Notes under the pieces: model-generated
The model's input: the letters and a program-made list of their open reading frames with translations, nothing else
Database searches by the model: none
What the model was told of the DNA's origin: nothing
Made by a program: the position numbers and the translations under genes
Shown here: positions 1-6,143 of the stretch, one piece after another
How the letters are laid out: each line of letters starts with the position of its first letter
Position numbering within the stretch: position 1 is the first letter of the stretch
NCBI GenBank assembly: GCA_937922955.1
Contig: CALAKO010000226.1
Coordinates: forward strand, 1 to 12,161
Reading direction: 5' to 3'
Source of the DNA: an uncultured Peptococcaceae bacterium
GTDB lineage: Bacteria > Bacillota > Peptococcia > Peptococcales > Peptococcaceae
DNA length: 12,161 nt

Positions 1-23
1 GATGAAAAATGATTTTTGTTATT

Positions 24-89
24 TACCCTCTCTACTTGACTGGGGGCTGATCACAGAGACAGGGAGGAACGATTTGCAAATAGAGGGTA
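24..89 (-). repeat. 8-bp inverted repeat just after the SnoaL-like gene
   Basis: TACCCTCT at 24-31 and its complement AGAGGGTA at 82-89 flank 50 bases, directly after the stop codon of the minus-strand gene that ends at 90. The loop contains the palindrome ATTTGCAAAT (73-82). On the minus strand the repeat is followed by AT-rich sequence without a clean T-run, so it is at best an imperfect terminator or an mRNA 3' structure. No gene is visible in bases 1-89. Confidence 0.3.
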
Positions 90-428
90 TTACATTGGCA
101 GGATATTGAGCCGGTCGATTTTTCCTTTTCGATCCACCGACGAAAGGTAGGCAACAACAGGGACCGCTTTGCCATTATAAACAATAAAATACCAGGCAAC
201 GTTTTCTTCCATGTAGCGAATGCCACTGATTTTAAATGGTCCGCGATTAAAACCAAATTTATGATGGAACATCATTTCAATAGCCATTTTTCCCGACAGA
301 TGCAGCGTGTCTTCACCAACTTTTGTCCAGGAAGCATCGTGAAGAACACCAACATCATTGAAAAGATCTGCCAGCCCTACCGCATCCGCGCGCTGCATGC
401 AGTCAAAGTATTGTTCGAGTAAGGTCAT
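90..428 (-). CDS. SnoaL-like / NTF2-fold protein
   Basis: A 112-residue protein with the size and pattern of the SnoaL/NTF2-like superfamily. The N-terminal helix (about residues 1-25, LLEQYFDCMQRADAVGLADLF) is followed by the typical acidic-aromatic segment, then a curved sheet (ISGIRYMEENVAWYFIVYNG, PVVAYLSSVDRKGKIDRLNI). Members act as ketosteroid-isomerase-like enzymes, polyketide cyclases or small-ligand binders; no specific reaction can be assigned here. The start is supported by GGGAGG eight bases upstream of the ATG at 428. The SDR gene ends at 444, so only 15 bases separate the two and they form one operon. A joint role on a carbonyl, steroid-like or aromatic substrate is inferred from that pairing. 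No signal peptide is visible, so it should be cytoplasmic. Confidence 0.75.
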   Translation of the reverse strand: MTLLEQYFDCMQRADAVGLADLFNDVGVLHDASWTKVGEDTLHLSGKMAIEMMFHHKFGFNRGPFKISGIRYMEENVAWYFIVYNGKAVPVVAYLSSVDRKGKIDRLNILPM

Positions 429-443
429 TTTGCTCGCCTCCCA

Positions 444-1217
444 TCAAAATCTTTCAGAACGCAACAAAGCGTCAATACCGCCATCGACGAAGAGAATAAC
501 TCCATTGATCCCACTGGCTTTTTTAGAACCAAGGAAGGTGATGGCGTTGGCAATTTCTTCGGCATCCAGAAATTCCTTCGTGCCATAACGCGTTGGAATT
601 GGAATCAGAAGGGCCGATTCGCGCTGTGCGTCAGTCATGTTCTGCGTCATTGGCGTGGTGGTATTGCCCGGTGCCACAGCGTTGATCCGCAGCCCTTCAA
701 CGGCCCAAGCCGACGAAGTACGGCGCACCCAACGTGCGAGGGCGTGCTTGGATGAACTATAGCAAGATGGCGCTTGTTCGCGCGGAATCATGCGTGACAA
801 TTCAAGCCCACGCTCTTTATTGCGCATATTGGTCAACACTTCCACCCAATCGGGACGAACCGTGAAATTGGTAATGGAGTTTGACGCCGTCATGACGCAA
901 TTCCCCTTCTTCTTTTTCAGAAGAGGCCGGAGCCCTTCAGCCATTTCGATGCTGGCATAAAAATTAAGCGCAAAAATGGTTTCTGGTGGAGCGGTTGGCC
1001 CAACCCCAGCATTACATATCAGACAATCAATTCCACCGGGATAACGACAAATGACAGATTCAATTGCATCAGTCACACCTTCGGAAGTGGAGAGATCGGC
1101 TTGAAAATCTCCACCCTTGTAATCAATATTGAATACTTCATGTCCTTCTGCAAGCAGCTGTTCTCTTGCTGCCGCTCCAATACCTGTGGAGCCACCAGTG
1201 ATTACATATACACCCAT
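444..1217 (-). CDS. SDR oxidoreductase, 3-alpha-HSD/carbonyl reductase-like
   Basis: A 257-residue classical short-chain dehydrogenase/reductase, predicted to interconvert a hydroxyl and a ketone using NAD(P)(H) in the cytoplasm. Visible are the Rossmann glycine motif TGGSTGIG (7-14), a D-L dipeptide at 41-42 in the nucleotide pocket, NAG (69-71), a catalytic Ser in TASNS (Ser112 or Ser114) and YSSSK (Tyr153, Lys157). From memory, the length, the long insert before the Tyr and the ending VDGGIDALLR resemble Comamonas 3-alpha-hydroxysteroid dehydrogenase/carbonyl reductase (HsdA, also 257 residues). Substrate is unproven. I chose the second ATG (1217) because GGAGG lies eight bases upstream of it, but only two from the ATG at 1223. 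It is first in an operon with the SnoaL-like gene and has a strong promoter. Confidence 0.85.
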   Translation of the reverse strand: MGVYVITGGSTGIGAAAREQLLAEGHEVFNIDYKGGDFQADLSTSEGVTDAIESVICRYPGGIDCLICNAGVGPTAPPETIFALNFYASIEMAEGLRPLLKKKKGNCVMTASNSITNFTVRPDWVEVLTNMRNKERGLELSRMIPREQAPSCYSSSKHALARWVRRTSSAWAVEGLRINAVAPGNTTTPMTQNMTDAQRESALLIPIPTRYGTKEFLDAEEIANAITFLGSKKASGINGVILFVDGGIDALLRSERF

Positions 1218-1267
1218 GTTCATTTCCTCCTTCGTTTTCTGGAATTTGATTGCTGATATTTTAGAGA

Positions 1268-1296
1268 AGTATAATCAGGCGCCGCTTAAATGTCAA
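1268..1296 (-). promoter_or_regulatory. Promoter of the SDR-SnoaL operon
   Basis: On the minus strand TTGACA (1291-1296), a 17-base spacer and TATACT (1268-1273) make a near-consensus sigma-A promoter about 50 bases before the SDR start. The spacer contains the palindrome GGCGCC. The rest of the 1224-1450 gap is AT-rich. It has a weak 6-bp inverted repeat (TATCCC/GGGATA, around 1400-1425), and no gene is seen. Confidence 0.85.
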
Positions 1297-1450
1297 TAGA
1301 TTCACTCTTTTTCTAATACTCCGATAATTTATTATTTTAATAAGTATTTTTGCGCTCCCCAAGCATTCAGGATTGCTTTTCCGAAACATTATTTTTACCT
1401 ATCCCCTTGTAAATCGATGGGATAAGAAGGCATGACCACCAAAATTAGAC

Positions 1451-1488
1451 AAAAAAATTCCCGACGCGCATAGACCACGTCGGGAATT
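1451..1488 (-). terminator. Rho-independent terminator of ackA
   Basis: A perfect 11-bp stem (1456-1466 with 1478-1488, AATTCCCGACG and complement) has an 11-base loop. On the minus strand it is followed by seven T (1451-1457). It lies 16 bases after the ackA stop. Confidence 0.93.
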
Positions 1489-1503
1489 CTTTATTGTGTG
1501 AAC

Positions 1504-2715
1504 TTACTTCACGAGGCCAGCTTCCTGAACCGCTTCGAGGGTTTCAGTAGCGATGGCATATTCTTCGTTGGTTGGGATAACGAAAGCGTGAACACTAGCA
1601 CCTTCAGCGCTGATGTCACGGAATTCGCGGCAACCTTCGTTCTTAGCTGGGTCGAGAACGATGCCTAAGTTGTCGAAGTCTGCGCAGATGGAAGCACGAA
1701 CACGGTCGTCGTTTTCACCGATACCAGCAGTGAAGACGATGGCATCGCAGCCATTGAGTTCTGCATAGTAAGCACCGATGTATTTTTTAGCACGGAGGAC
1801 AAACATGTCATAAGCGAGCTGAGCGCGTTCGTTGCCATTGTCCATAGCTTCTTCGATGTCACGGAAGTCGTTGGAAAGACCGCTGACGCCAAGGAGACCG
1901 GATTTCTTGTTCACATAGGTATCCATTTCGTCTGGAGTAAGACCTTTGTGCTTCATGATATAGAGAACAGCAGCTGGGTCGATGTCACCAGTACGGGTAC
2001 CCATTACGAGACCTTCGAGTGGAGTGAAGCCCATGGAGGTGTCGATGATCTTGCCGCCCTTGATGGCAGAGATGCTGGCACCGTTGCCGAGGTGGCAGGT
2101 GATGAGCTTAAGTTCTTCGATTGGACGGCCCAGAGCCTTAGCTGCTTCACGAGCAACGTATTTGTGGCTGGTACCATGTGCGCCATAACGACGAACTTTG
2201 AGGGTCTTGTAATCTTCGTATGGAATAGCATACATGTAGTGTGCTGGATCCATGGTCATGTGGTAAGAGGTATCGAATACGCAAACGGATGGAATGCCAG
2301 GCATGTTTTCTTCGCAAGCTTCGATACCAGCGAGAGCAGCGTAGTTATGAAGCGGAGCCATAGCGCCGTAGGAGTGTACGAGATCTTTGACACGCTGATC
2401 AACGACTGCTGCTTTAGGGAAGGAGTCACCCCCCTGCACAATGCGATGACCGATGGCATCGATGCTGCTGAGATCTTCTACAACAGCGAGATCGCCTTTG
2501 GTGAGGGCGTCAACAACGAGAGCAACTGCTTCTTTGTGGTTGTCTGCTTTGACATCTTTCTTGATCTTTTCGCCTTTCGCTTTGACTTCGAAGCCAGCGT
2601 CGCCACCCATGCCGATACGTTCGACAAGGCCCTTGGACATGACTTCACCGTTGTCCATGTTGATAAGCTGGAACTTCAGGGAAGAGCTCCCACTGTTCAT
2701 AACTAATACGATCAT
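1504..2715 (-). CDS. ackA: Acetate kinase
   Basis: A 403-residue acetate kinase, full length for the family. It catalyses acetyl phosphate + ADP to acetate + ATP, the energy-yielding last step of acetate fermentation, in the cytoplasm. Family residues sit at the positions known from the Methanosarcina enzyme: Asn7 in VMNSGSSSLKF, Arg91 in GHRIVQGGD, Asp148, His180 in RYGAHGTSH, Arg241 in GTRTGDID and Glu384 in the C-terminal NEEY. The phosphate-binding CHLGNGAS and FTAGIGEN motifs are present. The start is supported by GAGGTGA upstream of the ATG. The upstream ATPase gene ends only 37 bases away and no clear promoter fits in that gap, so co-transcription with the ABC genes is likely. The usual partner gene pta is not in the window. 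Confidence 0.97.
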   Translation of the reverse strand: MIVLVMNSGSSSLKFQLINMDNGEVMSKGLVERIGMGGDAGFEVKAKGEKIKKDVKADNHKEAVALVVDALTKGDLAVVEDLSSIDAIGHRIVQGGDSFPKAAVVDQRVKDLVHSYGAMAPLHNYAALAGIEACEENMPGIPSVCVFDTSYHMTMDPAHYMYAIPYEDYKTLKVRRYGAHGTSHKYVAREAAKALGRPIEELKLITCHLGNGASISAIKGGKIIDTSMGFTPLEGLVMGTRTGDIDPAAVLYIMKHKGLTPDEMDTYVNKKSGLLGVSGLSNDFRDIEEAMDNGNERAQLAYDMFVLRAKKYIGAYYAELNGCDAIVFTAGIGENDDRVRASICADFDNLGIVLDPAKNEGCREFRDISAEGASVHAFVIPTNEEYAIATETLEAVQEAGLVK

Positions 2716-2752
2716 TTCTTTTGTTCACCTCATAGAAAATTTGAAAATTTTA

Positions 2753-3553
2753 TTAAGAAAGGAGCAGGGCGTCACTCATGATGGCGTCGCCGCTTGCCTT
2801 CTCAAACATTTGTAAAAGATCCTGCACCGAAAGATTTGGATAATCCGCTTTACGGATATCGACGGCCACTTTGCCGCTGTCAAGCATGACAAGGCGGTTG
2901 CCGTGAGCAATCGCATCGCGCATGTTATGGGTAATCATGATGGTGGTCAACCCATATTCAGCAACGATATGATCGGTAATTTCAAGGACCTTGGCAGCCG
3001 TCTTTGGGTCAAGGGCTGCAGTGTGTTCATCAAGCAGAAGAATATCTGGCCGCTTGAGGGTGGCCATGAGCAACGTCAGGGCCTGGCGCTGACCGCCGGA
3101 CAAAAGACCGACGCGCGCGGTGAGCCGTTCTTCAAGGCCCAGGCCAAGCATGGCCAGGCGTTCCTGGAAGAAGGCACGATCTTTTGCACGAGAGCTCCAA
3201 CGCAGCCCTGGTCGCTGACCACGGCGAGATGCCATCGCAAGGTTTTCCTCGATTTGCATGTGGGCGCAGGTGCCCAGCATTGGATCCTGGAAAACACGAC
3301 CGATGTAAGCGGCGCGTTTATGCTCCGGCAATTTGGTAACATTGACATTATTGATAAAAATTTCACCTTTATCGACAGGGAAAACCCCGGCGACGGCATT
3401 AAGCATGGTGGATTTACCGGCACCATTGCCACCGATGACAGTGACAAAGTCGCCTTCTTCAAGATGCAGGTCAAGGCCGCGCAGGGCTTTTTTCTGATTG
3501 ACACTGCCTGGATTGAAGGTTTTTTCGATGCCATTCAAATCTAACATAGACAT
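2753..3553 (-). CDS. ABC transporter ATP-binding protein, TrpZ-like
   Basis: A 266-residue ATPase subunit of an ABC importer on the inner face of the membrane. It has Walker A GGNGAGKST (41-49), a Q-loop Gln at about 89, the signature LSGGQRQ (151-157), Walker B ILLLDE (171-176) with the catalytic Glu followed by H rather than the common P, and the switch His209 (ITHN). The family is the uncharacterised/TrpXYZ-type transporters, inferred from its two partners. An open frame extends 27 codons upstream to 3634, but that overlaps the permease gene. The ATG at 3553 has AGGAGG eight bases upstream, so I use it. The permease stop lies 13 bases upstream, and ackA follows after 37 bases. Substrate cannot be read from the sequence. 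Confidence 0.92.
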   Translation of the reverse strand: MSMLDLNGIEKTFNPGSVNQKKALRGLDLHLEEGDFVTVIGGNGAGKSTMLNAVAGVFPVDKGEIFINNVNVTKLPEHKRAAYIGRVFQDPMLGTCAHMQIEENLAMASRRGQRPGLRWSSRAKDRAFFQERLAMLGLGLEERLTARVGLLSGGQRQALTLLMATLKRPDILLLDEHTAALDPKTAAKVLEITDHIVAEYGLTTIMITHNMRDAIAHGNRLVMLDSGKVAVDIRKADYPNLSVQDLLQMFEKASGDAIMSDALLLS

Positions 3554-3566
3554 GGTCTCAACCTCC

Positions 3567-4442
3567 TCACACACGAGAGCGCAGTTTCTGCATCTTGCTC
3601 TTGATGAGCGGCAGCGCCAGCGCAACAGCAACAATAACAGCGGTGAGCAGCTTGAGGTCGTTTGGATTCATACCGAGCCAGAGGACGAAGGCCACCACCG
3701 CACGATAAACGATGGAGCCCAACACGACACTGATGAGCCAGTTTTTAAAACTGCGTGTGCCAAAAAGCACTTCCCCGATAATGATGGACGCCAGCCCGGT
3801 AACGAGCACCCCAGTCCCCATGTTAACATCGGCATAACCATTGGATTGGCTCAACAAAGCACCTGTGATGCCAACAAAGCCGTTGGAGATAATCAACCCA
3901 AGAATAACGGTGATGTCCGTATTGATACCCTGAGCGCGAATCATTTGTGGGTTGTCGCCAGTCGCACGAATGGCTGCCCCAAGCTCAGTACCAAAGAAGA
4001 TGTAGCAGAAAAACCAAACAACGAGAGTAGCCAGAAGACCGACCACCAACGTGGCACTGACTTTACTCATGCTGTTTTCAAAAAAGGTATAGACCGTTTC
4101 TTTGCCCAAAATAGATGTTGTAGCACGGCCCATAATGCGCAAGTTGATTGAATACAAACCAATCATCGTCAAAATCCCGGCAAGCAACGCAGGAATTTTC
4201 AGCTTGGTATGCAGAAAACCGGTGACAGCACCCGCTGCACAACCGCCAAGGAACGCAAACAAAATGGCCAGAAGTGGTGAACCACCGCCACTGATGGTCA
4301 TAACAGCGATGGCCCCGCCGAGAGGATACGTCCCCTCAATGGACAAATCGGCCACATCCAAAATACGGAAAGTAATAAACAAACCGATCGCAAGCACTGC
4401 CCACAAGAGCCCTTGTGCGACCGTTGAAAGTATGAGTTCCAT
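3567..4442 (-). CDS. ABC transporter permease, TrpY/LivH-like
   Basis: A 291-residue integral membrane permease with about eight or nine hydrophobic segments, starting with LLWAVLAIGLFITF near the N-terminus and ending with a basic tail (KSKMQKLRSRV). The segment GTELGAAIRATGDNPQMIRAQGI is the cytoplasmic coupling loop typical of branched-chain amino-acid-type (LivH) permeases and of the TrpXYZ-like group. It forms the membrane channel for the ATPase encoded 13 bases downstream. I chose the ATG at 4442 because GGAGG lies six bases upstream; an ATG eight codons earlier (4466) has no good site. It is separated from the lipoprotein gene by a terminator and has its own promoter, so it can be expressed independently of the binding protein. 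Confidence 0.9.
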   Translation of the reverse strand: MELILSTVAQGLLWAVLAIGLFITFRILDVADLSIEGTYPLGGAIAVMTISGGGSPLLAILFAFLGGCAAGAVTGFLHTKLKIPALLAGILTMIGLYSINLRIMGRATTSILGKETVYTFFENSMSKVSATLVVGLLATLVVWFFCYIFFGTELGAAIRATGDNPQMIRAQGINTDITVILGLIISNGFVGITGALLSQSNGYADVNMGTGVLVTGLASIIIGEVLFGTRSFKNWLISVVLGSIVYRAVVAFVLWLGMNPNDLKLLTAVIVAVALALPLIKSKMQKLRSRV

Positions 4443-4494
4443 AATGATCCTCCATAATGTCTCCATACCGGGAATGGATCATCCCCACCTAAGC

Positions 4495-4524
4495 ATTATA
4501 GCATAGAGCAGGCCATTCTCCCAA
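4495..4524 (-). promoter_or_regulatory. Extended -10 promoter of permease-ATPase-ackA
   Basis: The minus strand shows TGCTATAAT, a full extended -10 (TATAAT at 4495-4500 with TG at the right spacing). A partial -35, TTGGGA (4519-4524), sits 18 bases upstream. It lies after the terminator at 4564-4598 and about 50 bases before the permease start, so it fits as a second promoter for the downstream genes. Confidence 0.72.
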
Positions 4525-4563
4525 TAACTTTCCCGGCAAAAAGTAATAGTCGGAATAAACAAA

Positions 4564-4619
4564 CAAAACGAAGGGTCGCCACTGGGGTGACCCTTCGTCA
4601 TGCCGGCCAACAGCCGACA
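4564..4619 (-). terminator. Tandem hairpins with terminator after the lipoprotein gene
   Basis: A first hairpin pairs 4601-4607 with 4613-4619 (7 bp, one G-U). The second pairs 4568-4577 with 4589-4598 (10 bp, extendable by three pairs) and is followed on the minus strand by TTTTGTTT. It begins about 10 bases after the stop of the binding-protein gene. It therefore ends or thins that transcript before the permease gene and may protect the 3' end of the mRNA. Confidence 0.88.
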
Positions 4620-4628
4620 ATGGGTTCA

Positions 4629-5663
4629 TTATTCTTCTGCAGCGTATTCACCAACGAATTCAGTGAGATCATCCGGTACGGTGATGCCAAGCAGATCCAC
4701 TTCTGCCTGGTTGATTTCGGTGGTGGTGTTTGCAGCCATTTCAATTGGCATATCGGCTGGCTGAGCTTCGCCCTTGAGGATCTTCGCAGCCATTAAACCA
4801 GTCTGTTTGCCAAGTTCGTAGTAATCAACACTGACTGTTGCCAAGCCGCCGCCAGAAAGCATACCAACTTCACCAGTGAAGACTGGAATCTTCGATTCGT
4901 TGGTAACACCTGTCAAAGTCGTCATAGCAGACGCCAACGTATTGTCGGTTGGAACATAGATGGCTTCAATATCTTCACCAATCAGACTGGTTGCAGCCTG
5001 CTGAATTTCGTTAACATTGGATACGGTCATTTCGGTAACAGAAATGCCAACCGATTCACACTGTTCTTTGAACAGTTCAACCTGAATGCGGGAGTTTTCT
5101 TCCGCGGAGCAGTACATAACACCAACAGATTTGAGATCTGGCATCATTTTCTGCATCAAAGCCACCTGATCTTCAATTGGGTTCATATCACTGGTCCCTG
5201 TCACATTACCGCCAGGAGCGTCGTTGCTGTCAACAAGACCGACGCTTTCATAGTCGGTGATGGCCGTGCCCACAATTGGGATATCGGAGCTGGCGCTCTT
5301 CATCTGTACAGCAGCCTGTGTTGCAATGGCGCAGACAAGGTCTTTCTTGTCGCTGGCAAACTGGCTGGTGATGGTGTTCAAGTTGGACTGATCGCCCTGA
5401 GCGTTCTGGTAATCAATGACAACATCCTTACCGATGGTGTAGCCGGCTTCTTCCAAGCCATCTTCAAAGCCATCGCGTGCGCGATCCAGCGCAGTGTGTG
5501 CTGTCGTTTGAATAATACCAATCTGTAATGCATCTGCATCGGCTTCTGCTGTTGCACTGCCCTCTCCTGCCGCACTACCACCGCTGCCAGAGCCACCGCC
5601 GCAGCCAGCCAATAACATCATACTGCCGAGCGCAATCCCGGCGATCCATTTTTTCATCTTCAT
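4629..5663 (-). CDS. ABC substrate-binding lipoprotein, TrpX-like
   Basis: A 344-residue solute-binding lipoprotein of the ABC_sub_bind (TrpX) family. The N-terminus MKMKKWIAG plus a hydrophobic stretch ends in the lipobox LLAGC, with the lipidated Cys at 21. A Gly/Ser/Ala/Glu-rich linker (about 22-42) tethers the two-lobed binding domain, beginning LQIGIIQTTAHTALD. Conserved-looking blocks include TGTSDMNPIEDQVALMQKMMPDLKSVGVMYCSAEENS and AIYVPTDNTLASAM. It delivers ligand to the permease and ATPase encoded downstream. Streptococcal relatives are proposed tryptophan importers, but the ligand here is not shown. The start is supported by GGAGG eight bases upstream. A terminator after the stop would let it be made in excess over the membrane parts. 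Confidence 0.92.
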   Translation of the reverse strand: MKMKKWIAGIALGSMMLLAGCGGGSGSGGSAAGEGSATAEADADALQIGIIQTTAHTALDRARDGFEDGLEEAGYTIGKDVVIDYQNAQGDQSNLNTITSQFASDKKDLVCAIATQAAVQMKSASSDIPIVGTAITDYESVGLVDSNDAPGGNVTGTSDMNPIEDQVALMQKMMPDLKSVGVMYCSAEENSRIQVELFKEQCESVGISVTEMTVSNVNEIQQAATSLIGEDIEAIYVPTDNTLASAMTTLTGVTNESKIPVFTGEVGMLSGGGLATVSVDYYELGKQTGLMAAKILKGEAQPADMPIEMAANTTTEINQAEVDLLGITVPDDLTEFVGEYAAEE

Positions 5664-5711
5664 CCTACATTCCTCCGTTCTACAAATTCTACATTTCTCG
5701 GATGAGAGATA

Positions 5712-5724
5712 CCACGTTTCGTGG
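5712..5724. repeat. Short inverted repeat in the TrpX-like gene leader
   Basis: CCACG-TTT-CGTGG is a perfect 5-bp palindrome with a 3-base centre, located just downstream of the proposed promoter for the lipoprotein gene. It could be an operator or a small leader hairpin. No regulator is assigned. Confidence 0.3.
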
Positions 5725-5734
5725 ATGTACGTCT

Positions 5735-5763
5735 ATGATATACCCCACACACATATAATGCAA
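5735..5763 (-). promoter_or_regulatory. Probable promoter of the TrpX-like lipoprotein gene
   Basis: The minus strand has TTGCAT (5758-5763), a 17-base spacer and TATCAT (5735-5740), about 70 bases before the start codon. The -10 matches five of six consensus positions and the -35 only three or four. Confidence 0.5.
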
Positions 5764-5861
5764 CCCTTATTGCACAAAAATCGCCCAAACTGTCGGAAAA
5801 TTTGATTATTATTTCTTATTGTGCGTAACATTAACTTTTCCAAAGCTATTCCCCAGGTTTA

Positions 5862-6046
5862 TTTTCCACATTTTCCACCGCTTAACCAAGCGGTTTTTTC
5901 CACTTTATCCTTGAGTTTTCCACTGTGAAAAACCACTTTTCCACTGTTATCTGTGGAAAACCGAACACTTTTCCTAAGACTTATCCACAGTTCCCGTGGA
6001 AAACCATCATTTTTCCCAGAAATTCGCCTGTTTCAAGTTTTCCACA
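5862..6046. other. DnaA-box-like cluster (nine TTTTCCAC-type motifs)
   Basis: Nine 9-mers match TT(A/T)TCCAC(N). Plus-strand copies are at 5862, 5871, 5896, 5916, 5937, 5981 and 6038; minus-strand copies are at 5952-5960 and 5995-6003. The copy at 5981-5989 is the perfect DnaA box TTATCCACA, and 5862, 5952 and 6038 are TTTTCCACA. Further degenerate copies occur at 5836, 5969 and 6011. The first two abut head to tail; 5896, 5916 and 5937 are 20-21 bases apart (two helical turns). The pairs 5937/5952 and 5981/5995 face each other. The AT-rich stretch at 5795-5820 could unwind. Known DnaA boxes support an origin, a DnaA-titration site or DnaA-controlled transcription; which one is unknown. No dnaA or dnaN is in the window. 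Confidence 0.7.
5877..5899 (+). terminator. Terminator-like hairpin inside the box cluster
   Basis: ACCGCTT (5877-5883) pairs perfectly with AAGCGGT (5888-5894) around the loop AACC, followed by five further T (5895-5899). It has terminator form on the plus strand, yet no plus-strand gene lies upstream in the window. The T-run is part of the next DnaA-like box, so the resemblance may be partly incidental. Confidence 0.4.
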
Positions 6047-6074
6047 AATTTTACAAAAAGAAAACATCCCCTTC

Positions 6075-6103
6075 TTGACAACAATCCGAAATCGGATTAT
6101 AAT
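6075..6103 (+). promoter_or_regulatory. Consensus promoter of marR-MATE
   Basis: TTGACA (6075-6080), a 17-base spacer and TATAAT (6098-6103) form a perfect sigma-A promoter, about 35 bases before the Shine-Dalgarno sequence of the MarR gene. Such strength fits a promoter that is held shut by a repressor. Confidence 0.93.
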
Positions 6104-6122
6104 TCAATTATCCGATTTCGGA
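6083..6122. promoter_or_regulatory. Twin palindromic MarR operators
   Basis: TCCGAAATCGGA (6085-6096, extended to AATCCGA/TCGGATT at 6083-6098) lies in the promoter spacer. TCCGATTTCGGA (6111-6122) lies just after the -10. Each is a palindrome with a two-base centre, and one 12-mer is the exact reverse complement of the other. Their centres are 26 bp apart. A dimeric MarR bound to both would block RNA polymerase, so autorepression is the natural reading. Confidence 0.85.
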
Positions 6123-6143
6123 CTAATTGGAGGTGCATCCGAT

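Noticed and set aside
1948..2706. A 252-codon plus-strand open frame opposite ackA
   Set aside because: It lies wholly antisense to a clear acetate kinase gene, has no ribosome-binding site of note, and its translation looks like no protein family.
3554..3634. Longer N-terminus for the ATPase (27 extra residues)
   Set aside because: It overlaps the permease coding end and is Arg/Cys-rich. AGGAGG is correctly spaced for the ATG at 3553.
2903..4151. Plus-strand open frames of 213 and 217 codons opposite the ABC genes
   Set aside because: They mirror the codons of the ATPase and permease genes and have no family-like sequence.
5664..5760. T-box or other known riboswitch ahead of the TrpX-like gene
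   Set aside because: The leader is only about 65 bases, with no T-box sequence and no terminator, just one 5-bp palindrome.
5862..6046. CRISPR array
   Set aside because: The repeated unit is only 8-9 bases, occurs in both orientations and has irregular spacing, so it fits protein-binding sites and not CRISPR repeats.
5862..6046. Calling this a proven chromosomal origin
   Set aside because: No dnaA, dnaN or rpmH is visible, and uvrA and tRNA genes on the right face towards the site. The cluster is reported as a binding-site cluster only.
5925..6143. Longer MarR protein starting at 5925
   Set aside because: That extension runs through the promoter, operators and DnaA-like boxes. The ATG at 6144 has a good ribosome-binding site and gives the normal family length.
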